Positions 58,135 to 64,000 of a DNA stretch of 64,000 nt are shown piece after piece. Numbering within the stretch: the stretch's first letter is position 1; each line of letters begins with the position of its first letter. This DNA is from Streptomyces sp. NBC_00083 (lineage in GTDB: Bacteria; Actinomycetota; Actinomycetes; Streptomycetales; Streptomycetaceae): assembly GCF_026343295.1 (NCBI RefSeq), contig NZ_JAPELY010000002.1, forward strand, positions 124,001-188,000, given 5' to 3'. A model generated the notes under the pieces. It saw nothing but the letters and a program-made list of their open reading frames with translations. It did no database searches and was not told the origin of the DNA. Both the position numbers and the translations under genes were made by a program.

Positions 58135-59094
58135 GTGTCTGACCCGAACCTGAACGACGCCTCCGAGTCGGTCGAGTCCGTCGAGGACGAGCTCGACATC
58201 GTCGAGGCGTCCGACGAGGACGAGGCCGAGGCTGCCGACGCCGCTGCGGGCGAAGCGGCCGAAGAGGCTGCCCTGCACGTCGAGTCCGACGACGCCGAGA
58301 CCGCCGAGCCCGAGACCGACGAGGTCGAGGCTGCCGCGGCGAGCGACGCAGAGGACGCCGAGTCGGACGAGGAGTCCGCGGAGCCCACCGAGTCCGCCGA
58401 CGCCGACGAGACCGATGACGCCGAAGCCTCCGATGACGAGGACGAGACCGAGGAGCCGGCGGAGCCCGCCGCCCCGGTCGACCCCGTCGAGGCCCTGCGC
58501 CAGGAGCTCCGCTTCCTGCCCGGCGAGTGGTACGTCATCCACACGTACGCCGGTTACGAGAAGCGCGTGAAGGCCAACCTCGAACAGCGTGCCGTCTCGC
58601 TGAACGTCGAGGAGTTCATCTACCAGGCCGAGGTCCCCGAAGAGGAGATCGTCCAGATCAAGAACGGCGAGCGCAAGAACGTCCGGCAGAACAAGCTGCC
58701 CGGTTACGTTCTCGTCCGCATGGATCTGACGAACGAGTCCTGGGGCGTCGTCCGCAACACCCCCGGTGTCACCGGCTTCGTGGGCAACGCCTACGACCCG
58801 TACCCGCTGACCCTCGACGAGATCGTCAAGATGCTCGCCCCCGAGGCCGAGGAGAAGGCGGCCCGCGAGGCCGCCGAGGCCGAGGGCAAGCCGGCCCCGC
58901 AGCGCAAGGTCGAGGTCCAGGTCCTGGACTTCGAGGTGGGCGACTCGGTCACCGTCACCGACGGCCCGTTCGCGACGCTGCAGGCGACGATCAACGAGAT
59001 CAACGCCGACTCGAAGAAGGTCAAGGGCCTCGTCGAGATCTTCGGTCGCGAGACCCCGGTCGAGCTCAGCTTCGACCAGATCCAGAAGAACTAG
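58135..59094 (+). CDS. nusG: Transcription termination/antitermination factor NusG
   Basis: NusG binds RNA polymerase and links it to Rho or ribosomes. Residues 132-240 form the NGN domain ([22 protein letters not shown]), and the C-terminal KOW domain is at about 262-319 ([31 protein letters not shown]). Before them is a 120-residue acidic segment rich in Glu, Asp and Ala, absent from E. coli NusG (181 residues). GTG 58135 follows aggaagaag. The gene is 74 bases after secE. Confidence 0.95.
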   Translation: MSDPNLNDASESVESVEDELDIVEASDEDEAEAADAAAGEAAEEAALHVESDDAETAEPETDEVEAAAASDAEDAESDEESAEPTESADADETDDAEASDDEDETEEPAEPAAPVDPVEALRQELRFLPGEWYVIHTYAGYEKRVKANLEQRAVSLNVEEFIYQAEVPEEEIVQIKNGERKNVRQNKLPGYVLVRMDLTNESWGVVRNTPGVTGFVGNAYDPYPLTLDEIVKMLAPEAEEKAAREAAEAEGKPAPQRKVEVQVLDFEVGDSVTVTDGPFATLQATINEINADSKKVKGLVEIFGRETPVELSFDQIQKN

Positions 59095-59131
59095 CGGCAC
59101 CGCCGGTCGGCGCTTTCTGGAACCAGCACTT

Positions 59132-59181
59132 CCGAGCAGGTCAGAGAGGCTCTCGCAGCCCCTCTGACCTGCTCGGTTTTT
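59132..59181 (+). terminator. Rho-independent terminator after nusG
   Basis: Long arms ccgagcaggtcagagagg and cctctgacctgctcgg are followed by ttttt. It lies 37 bases after the nusG stop and separates secE-nusG from the rplKA transcript. Confidence 0.92.
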
Positions 59182-59276
59182 AGCCGCGCAGCTATACCCG
59201 TTATCGTTGTGCGGTATGCCTCCATCCGGTTGATCGGATGAAGGCGGTTCACTCTCACTAGGACCCGGAGAGAGCA

Positions 59277-59711
59277 ATGCCTCCCAAGAAGAAGAAGGTC
59301 ACGGGGCTTATCAAGCTCCAGATCAACGCCGGTGCGGCGAACCCGGCTCCGCCGGTCGGCCCCGCGCTCGGCCAGCACGGCGTCAACATCATGGAGTTCT
59401 GCAAGGCCTACAACGCCGCGACCGAGTCGCAGCGTGGCTGGGTGATCCCGGTGGAGATCACGGTCTACGAAGACCGCTCCTTCACCTTCATCACCAAGAC
59501 GCCGCCGGCCGCGAAGATGATCCTCAAGGCCGCTGGTGTCGAGAAGGGCTCCGGCGAGCCCCACAAGACCAAGGTCGCGAAGATCACGCAGGCCCAGGTG
59601 CGCGAGATCGCCACGACGAAGCTCGCCGACCTGAACGCCAATGACCTCGACGCCGCGTCGAAGATCATTGCCGGCACCGCCCGTTCCATGGGCATCACGG
59701 TCGAGGGCTGA
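59277..59711 (+). CDS. rplK: 50S ribosomal protein L11
   Basis: A 144-residue protein of the GTPase-associated centre, where thiostrepton acts. The family start [42 protein letters not shown] is intact, with the prolines that contact thiostrepton. The C-terminal domain ends in SMGITVEG. The ATG follows ggagagagca. The 95-base leader contains a catccg-gttgat-cggatg hairpin at 59223-59240, a possible L1-binding site. Confidence 0.97.
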
Positions 59712-59798
59712 TCTCAGCTCACCCCGTTTGACCTCAGTGGTAGGGCCAAGCGCTGGCCCGCACCACGACTCCATGCCTGAACCAACACAGGAGCTGAA

Positions 59799-60521
59799 GT
59801 GAAGCGCAGCAAGACCCTCCGCGCTGCGGACGCCAAGATCGACGCGGACAAGCTGTACGCGCCGCTCGAAGCGGTCCGTCTCGCCAAGGAGACCTCCACG
59901 ACCAAGTTCGACGGCACCGTCGAGGTCGCCTTCCGCCTGGGTGTCGACCCGCGCAAGGCCGACCAGATGGTCCGTGGCACCGTGAACCTCCCGCACGGCA
60001 CCGGTAAGACCGCCCGGGTCCTGGTCTTCGCGACCGGCGACCGTGCCGAGGCCGCGCTTGCCGCGGGCGCCGACATCGTCGGCTCCGACGAGCTCATCGA
60101 CGAGGTTTCGAAGGGCCGTCTGGACTTCGACGCCGTCGTCGCCACCCCGGACCTCATGGGCAAGGTCGGCCGCCTCGGCCGCGTGCTCGGTCCCCGTGGT
60201 CTGATGCCGAACCCGAAGACCGGCACGGTCACCCCCGACGTCGCCAAGGCGGTCGAGGAGATCAAGGGCGGCAAGATCGAGTTCCGCGTCGACAAGCACT
60301 CGAACCTGCACTTCATCATCGGCAAGGTGTCCTTCGACGACACCAAGCTGGTGGAGAACTACGGTGCGGCTCTGGAGGAGATCCTCCGTCTGAAGCCGTC
60401 CGCCGCCAAGGGCCGCTACATCAAGAAGGCGACCCTCGCCACCACGATGGGCCCCGGTATCACCCTGGACCAGAACCGCACCCGCAACCTCCTCGTCGAG
60501 GAGGACCCGGCCGCCGTCTGA
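59799..60521 (+). CDS. rplA: 50S ribosomal protein L1
   Basis: A 240-residue protein of the L1 stalk near the E site. It shows [45 protein letters not shown] and the [22 protein letters not shown] signature. GTG 59799 follows aggagctgaa. It forms an operon with rplK, separated by 87 bases. In many bacteria L1 represses its own operon. Confidence 0.97.
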   Translation: MKRSKTLRAADAKIDADKLYAPLEAVRLAKETSTTKFDGTVEVAFRLGVDPRKADQMVRGTVNLPHGTGKTARVLVFATGDRAEAALAAGADIVGSDELIDEVSKGRLDFDAVVATPDLMGKVGRLGRVLGPRGLMPNPKTGTVTPDVAKAVEEIKGGKIEFRVDKHSNLHFIIGKVSFDDTKLVENYGAALEEILRLKPSAAKGRYIKKATLATTMGPGITLDQNRTRNLLVEEDPAAV

Positions 60522-60580
60522 TCCCACGGATCACCGGCAGTCGCGGGTTCGCGTACGGAGACGTACGCCGCGTACTGAAG

Positions 60581-60623
60581 CCGGCCCCCGCACCTCTCAC
60601 GAGGCGCGGGGGCCGGTTTTTTT
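60581..60623 (+). terminator. Rho-independent terminator after rplA
   Basis: Stem ccggcccccgc / gcgggggccgg, loop around cctctcacgag, followed by seven T. It ends the rplKA operon. Confidence 0.93.
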
Positions 60624-60696
60624 CATGCGCGGCCTGTCAGTGCGCTGAGTTACCGTTGCGAGGGATTCAGCCGGATTGATCTATGGGGTGGGGCAG

Positions 60697-61647
60697 ATGA
60701 GCAGGTCCGTCAAGCGTGCCGGGATATCCGTCGCGGCAGTCGCGGTCCTGGTGGCGGGGGCCGCGGGCTGCCAGAGCGGGGGCGACGCCAAGAAGGCCGA
60801 CGGGGCGCCCGGGAAGGCCGCCCAGCAGTCGAGCCCCAAGGACGCGCGCACGGCGCTCCAGGCGGCGTACAAGAAGACCTCCGCGGCCAAGTCGGCGCGG
60901 GTCACCATGAAGATGTCGGTCCCGGCCGGGGCCAAGGGCACCGCGGGTGACGCCGGCGGCGACATCGAGATGAGCGGCGTCCAGTCGTGGGACCCGGCGG
61001 CGATGGACATGACCATGAGCGGCTCGGCCTTCGCCCAGGCCGGCGAGGACGCACCGGACAAGATCCGGATGATCCAGCTCGACAACGTCATGTACATGGA
61101 CATGGGCTCCGCGCTCTCCAAGGAGATGCAGGGCAAGCGCTGGATGAAGATGGATCTCGGCGCCCTCGCCGACGCCGGCGGTGCCGGGGCGTCCGCCCCC
61201 TCGCTGACCAGCGGCGCCGAGAAGCAGGACCCGGCCCAGCAGCTCGCGATCCTGACGGACTCGCCGAACGTGAAGCACCTCGGCACCGAGCAGATCGACG
61301 GAGTCCAGGCCGAGCACTACAAGGGCACCCTGACGATCGACGAGATGGCCGCGAGCAACCAGGCGCTCGACGGCATGTCCGCCCAGGACCGCAAGAAGCT
61401 CCTCGACACCGCGAAGCAGGCCGGCATCAAGGGCTACGACACCGAGCTGTGGATCAACAAGGACGGCTACCCGGTGCAGATGAACCTCGGCATCACCATG
61501 CCGGAGGGAAAGACGTCCATCAGCGCCCACTACTCGGACTACGGCACCAAGGTGGCGGTCGCCGCCCCGCCGGCCGCCCAGACGATCGACTTCGCCGAGA
61601 TGATCAAGCGCGCCGGCGCGGGTTCGGGCTCGGGCGAGAGCGCCTGA
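60697..61647 (+). CDS. Secreted lipoprotein, LppX/LprG-like fold
   Basis: A 316-residue predicted lipoprotein. A basic N-terminus and hydrophobic stretch end in GAAGCQSGG, with Cys 25 as the likely lipid anchor. The Ala at -3 is slightly unusual. The mature part, after a 25-residue Lys/Ala/Gln linker, has alternating strands (GGDIEMSGVQSWDPAAMDMTMSG and DGVQAEHYKGTLTIDEM) as in lipid-binding LppX/LprG and LolA-like proteins. ATG 60697 follows ggggtggggcag. It sits between rplA and rplJ, a conserved place in streptomycetes. The ligand is unknown. Confidence 0.82.
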   Translation: MSRSVKRAGISVAAVAVLVAGAAGCQSGGDAKKADGAPGKAAQQSSPKDARTALQAAYKKTSAAKSARVTMKMSVPAGAKGTAGDAGGDIEMSGVQSWDPAAMDMTMSGSAFAQAGEDAPDKIRMIQLDNVMYMDMGSALSKEMQGKRWMKMDLGALADAGGAGASAPSLTSGAEKQDPAQQLAILTDSPNVKHLGTEQIDGVQAEHYKGTLTIDEMAASNQALDGMSAQDRKKLLDTAKQAGIKGYDTELWINKDGYPVQMNLGITMPEGKTSISAHYSDYGTKVAVAAPPAAQTIDFAEMIKRAGAGSGSGESA

Positions 61648-61705
61648 CGAACCGGCCGCCCGGCAGCTCCCTGGGGCCTTCCGCACCCCGTACGGGCGGA
61701 TTTGC

Positions 61706-61731
61706 TTGACACGGACGCCGTAACGTACGCT
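61706..61731 (+). promoter_or_regulatory. Promoter of the rplJL operon
   Basis: A consensus TTGACA at 61706-61711 is followed by TACGCT at 61726-61731. The spacing of 14 is short, so the exact -10 box is uncertain. The stretch is the only good promoter before rplJ. Confidence 0.55.
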
Positions 61732-61739
61732 TCTCCAGA

Positions 61740-61900
61740 AGCCAAAGACCGCTGGTCGTTGCCGTGCCTTCATTCGAAGGGGCGGTGGCCGAAGGATCCG
61801 CTGAATGCGGACGACCCGCGCAGGTGACCGTGGAAAGTTCCCAGGATTCATTCTGGTTGAGCTACGCCCCGTGCGCCTGCGCCGGGGCGTTTCGTTTGTT
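61740..61900 (+). ncRNA. L10 leader (rplJ autoregulatory leader)
   Basis: The region between the promoter and rplJ carries several pairable segments. It ends in acgcccc-N13-ggggcgt (61864-61890) followed by ttcgtttgttc, which resembles an attenuator. In many bacteria the L10-L12 complex binds this leader and reduces rplJL expression. I inferred this from position and hairpins; a covariance-model match has not been run. Confidence 0.55.
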
Positions 61901-61948
61901 CAGCCCCTTCTGAGCGGTCCTCATCACCCGGAAGGAGGCCGACGCTCT

Positions 61949-62479
61949 ATGGCAAGGCCCGACAAGGCTGCCGCGGTAGCCGAGCTCGCGGACCAGTTCC
62001 GCAGCTCGAACGCCGCCGTGCTGACCGAGTACCGGGGTCTCACCGTGGCGCAGCTCAAGACGCTGCGTCGTTCGCTCGGTGAGAACGCCCAGTACGCCGT
62101 GGTGAAGAACACGCTGACCAAGATTGCGGCCAACGAGGCCGGGATCACTTCGCTCGACGACCAGTTCAACGGTCCGACGGCGGTTGCCTTCATCACCGGT
62201 GACCCGGTGGAGTCGGCGAAGGGTCTTCGTGACTTCGCCAAGGAGAACCCGAACCTGATCATCAAGGGCGGTGTCCTTGATGGCAAGGCGCTGTCCGCCG
62301 ATGAGATCAAGAAGCTTGCGGACCTCGAGTCCCGCGAGGTTCTGCTCAGCAAGCTGGCCGGCGCGTTCAAGGGCAAGCAGTCCCAGGCTGCCTCGCTCTT
62401 CCAGGCGCTGCCGTCGAAGTTCGTCCGCACCGCGGAAGCGCTTCGCGTCAAGCTCGCCGAGCAGGGCGGTGCCGAGTAA
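61949..62479 (+). CDS. rplJ: 50S ribosomal protein L10
   Basis: A 176-residue protein that anchors the L7/L12 stalk. The family start [35 protein letters not shown] and [14 protein letters not shown] are present. The C-terminal helix ([24 protein letters not shown]) binds L12 dimers. ATG 61949 follows ggaaggaggc, a strong ribosome-binding site. It is co-transcribed with rplL. Confidence 0.97.
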   Translation: MARPDKAAAVAELADQFRSSNAAVLTEYRGLTVAQLKTLRRSLGENAQYAVVKNTLTKIAANEAGITSLDDQFNGPTAVAFITGDPVESAKGLRDFAKENPNLIIKGGVLDGKALSADEIKKLADLESREVLLSKLAGAFKGKQSQAASLFQALPSKFVRTAEALRVKLAEQGGAE

Positions 62480-62592
62480 CTCGGCTCGCGCATTGATCGC
62501 GGCCCCATAGGGGCGCGGTCGCAGCGGGCCGAACGTACGCCCGCCTACATGTACATCCGGCACCCGCCGAATTAGTGGAAGGATCGCCCATC

Positions 62593-62973
62593 ATGGCGAA
62601 GCTCAGCCAGGAAGACCTGCTCGCCCAGTTCGAGGAGATGACCCTCATCGAGCTCTCCGAGTTCGTGAAGGCCTTCGAGGAGAAGTTCGACGTCACCGCC
62701 GCCGCGGCCGTCGCCGTTGCCGGCCCCGCGGGCCCGGCCGCCGCTGAGGCCGTCGAGGAGCAGGACGAGTTCGACGTCATCCTCACCGGTGCCGGCGAGA
62801 AGAAGATCCAGGTCATCAAGGTCGTGCGCGAGCTGACCTCCCTGGGTCTGAAGGAGGCCAAGGACCTCGTCGACGGCGCCCCGAAGCCCGTCCTCGAGAA
62901 GGTCGCCAAGGACGCCGCCGAGAAGGCCGCCGAGTCCCTCAAGGGCGCCGGCGCCTCCGTCGAGGTCAAGTAA
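62593..62973 (+). CDS. rplL: 50S ribosomal protein L7/L12
   Basis: A 126-residue stalk protein. The N-terminal dimerisation part ([30 protein letters not shown]) is joined by an Ala/Val hinge to the C-terminal factor-binding domain ([31 protein letters not shown]). ATG 62593 follows ggaaggatcg. It lies 113 bases after rplJ. Confidence 0.97.
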   Translation: MAKLSQEDLLAQFEEMTLIELSEFVKAFEEKFDVTAAAAVAVAGPAGPAAAEAVEEQDEFDVILTGAGEKKIQVIKVVRELTSLGLKEAKDLVDGAPKPVLEKVAKDAAEKAAESLKGAGASVEVK

Positions 62974-63039
62974 CACCTCGCGGGTCCTCACGGGCCCGCA
63001 CCGCCCGGCAGGCGCGCTCGCGCGCCGCTGAGCACCGCC

Positions 63040-63071
63040 AAGGGCGATCACCCATCCGGGTGGTCGCCCTT
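63040..63071 (+). terminator. Hairpin after rplL
   Basis: Perfect 14-bp arms aagggcgatcaccc and gggtggtcgccctt have a four-base loop. Few T follow, so it may attenuate rather than stop transcription into rpoB. Confidence 0.75.
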
Positions 63072-63093
63072 CGGCGTACCCGCGACGCGTGCC

Positions 63094-63121
63094 TTGCACG
63101 GGGCCCCTCGGGGAGTATGGT
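63094..63121 (+). promoter_or_regulatory. Upstream promoter of rpoB
   Basis: TTGCAC at 63094-63099 and TATGGT at 63116-63121 are 16 bases apart. It lies about 470 bases before the rpoB start. Confidence 0.55.
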
Positions 63122-63381
63122 GATCTTCGCCGTCTGCTGGTGAGAACGCAGGCGCAGGCCCCGCGACAACTCCCGCGGCGATCTCCGGGGAGCGGAGGGG
63201 TCTTGACGAACCGCACGCAGCGCGCAATTCTCAGGACGCGTCGTCACAACGATCCGCATCCGAGGCATGGATCGACGGCGAAGAGGGCAGTACTAATCTG
63301 CGTCTGCGTCTGCGCGGCGCACGGCCGACCGAGGTACCGAGGTACTTGAGAAGAGCAACGCGGGTGTCGAAGAATCCGCCC

Positions 63382-63410
63382 TGGACATCAGTGAGCCGAG
63401 TGGCTACACT
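63382..63410 (+). promoter_or_regulatory. Proximal promoter of rpoB
   Basis: TGGACA at 63382-63387 and TACACT at 63405-63410 are 17 bases apart, the best match in the 617-base gap between rplL and rpoB. The 5' leader would be about 175 bases. A weaker TTGACG/AATTCT pair is at 63203-63231. No gene is evident in the gap. Confidence 0.65.
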
Positions 63411-63590
63411 GTCCCTTTGCGCTGCCTGTTAGCTGCCCCCTGCCCGTCACCAGGGGCATGCCCTCGCTTGAGCACCTCGGATTGAACCGCCCTGACCTGG
63501 CCTTTCCGGCCGAATCAGAAACGTCTCTCTCTGTGCCCACGTGGGACCGGTACGCGCGTAGTGAGTCCGAGCCCTCGGAAGGACCCCCTC

Positions 63591-64000
63591 TTGGCCGCCT
63601 CGCGCAACGCCTCGACCGCCAATACGAACAACGGCGCCAGCACCGCCCCGCTGCGCATCTCCTTTGCAAAGATCAAGGAGCCTCTTGAGGTTCCGAACCT
63701 TCTTGCGCTGCAGACCGAGAGCTTTGACTGGCTGCTCGGCAATGCCGCTTGGAAGTCCCGCGTCGAGGCCGCTCTCGAGAGCGGACAGGACGTCCCCACC
63801 AAGTCCGGTCTGGAGGAGATCTTCGAAGAGATCTCCCCGATCGAGGACTTCTCAGGGTCGATGTCCCTGACCTTCCGCGACCACCGCTTCGAGCCGCCCA
63901 AGAACTCGATCGACGAGTGCAAGGAGCGCGACTTCACGTTCGCGGCCCCGCTCTTCGTCACCGCCGAGTTCACCAACAACGAGACCGGCGAGATCAAGTC
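63591..64000 (+). CDS. rpoB: RNA polymerase beta subunit, N-terminal part (3' end outside window)
   Basis: The first 136 codons of the catalytic beta subunit. The protein begins [15 protein letters not shown] and continues with [30 protein letters not shown], the actinobacterial beta N-terminus. TTG 63591 is chosen because ggaaggacc lies seven to eight bases upstream and no ATG or GTG in frame precedes the conserved region at a suitable distance. The frame continues open to the window end. The rifampicin region lies outside. Confidence 0.95.
   Translation, partial: MAASRNASTANTNNGASTAPLRISFAKIKEPLEVPNLLALQTESFDWLLGNAAWKSRVEAALESGQDVPTKSGLEEIFEEISPIEDFSGSMSLTFRDHRFEPPKNSIDECKERDFTFAAPLFVTAEFTNNETGEIK

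Overview
The window is high-GC DNA with GTG and TTG starts, ATGA/GTGA stop-start overlaps and a conserved block ending in secE-nusG-rplKA-rplJL-rpoB. Gene order and protein sequences point to the core chromosome of a Streptomyces species or close relative. There is no integrase, transposase, phage gene or CRISPR array. Four tRNA genes (Tyr, Thr, Met, Trp) are present and none has an attachment-site duplication that I can see.

Region 1 (1-17 kb). The window opens inside nuoN, the last gene of a complex I operon. recQ, fahA, an ATP-grasp/flavoprotein pair, a peptide transporter with a CocE-type hydrolase, a long-chain polyprenyl diphosphate synthase, a LolA-like envelope protein with an ABC transporter, and a TetR/FMN-reductase pair follow. 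Several gaps hold GC-rich dispersed repeats, including two apparently identical 112-bp tandem copies.

Region 2 (17-24 kb). An antibiotic-resistance type ABC-F gene lies behind a 10-residue leader peptide, a hairpin and an AT-rich promoter, a layout typical of ribosome-mediated attenuation. RarD, a quinone-reductase/HxlR divergent pair and a KimA-like permease follow.

Region 3 (24-41.5 kb) is a redox block: a 2-oxoacid:ferredoxin oxidoreductase (korAB), one NarL-type response regulator with two paralogous histidine kinases, and a second nuo operon in the order A-B-C-H-I-J-K-L-M-N. It lacks nuoD, E, F and G, so it has no NADH module and no 49-kDa quinone-site subunit. Its NuoC carries a Pro/Ala/Thr/Gly-rich tail of about 350 residues. 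The ferredoxin-producing enzyme next to a complex I without NADH input suggests a ferredoxin-linked pump, but that is inference.

Region 4 (41.5-57 kb) holds membrane and stress genes (mscL, htpX, yccF-like, glsB-like), an alkB-ogt alkylation-repair operon, yajQ, tRNA genes, rpmG with hadA/hadB-like hydratases, a TetR-controlled drug efflux gene, murB, an SDR/TetR divergent pair, adenosine deaminase and an aminotransferase.

Region 5 (57.5-64 kb) is tRNA-Trp, secE, nusG, rplK, rplA, a lipoprotein gene, the L10 leader, rplJ, rplL and the start of rpoB, which begins with TTG and runs off the window end.
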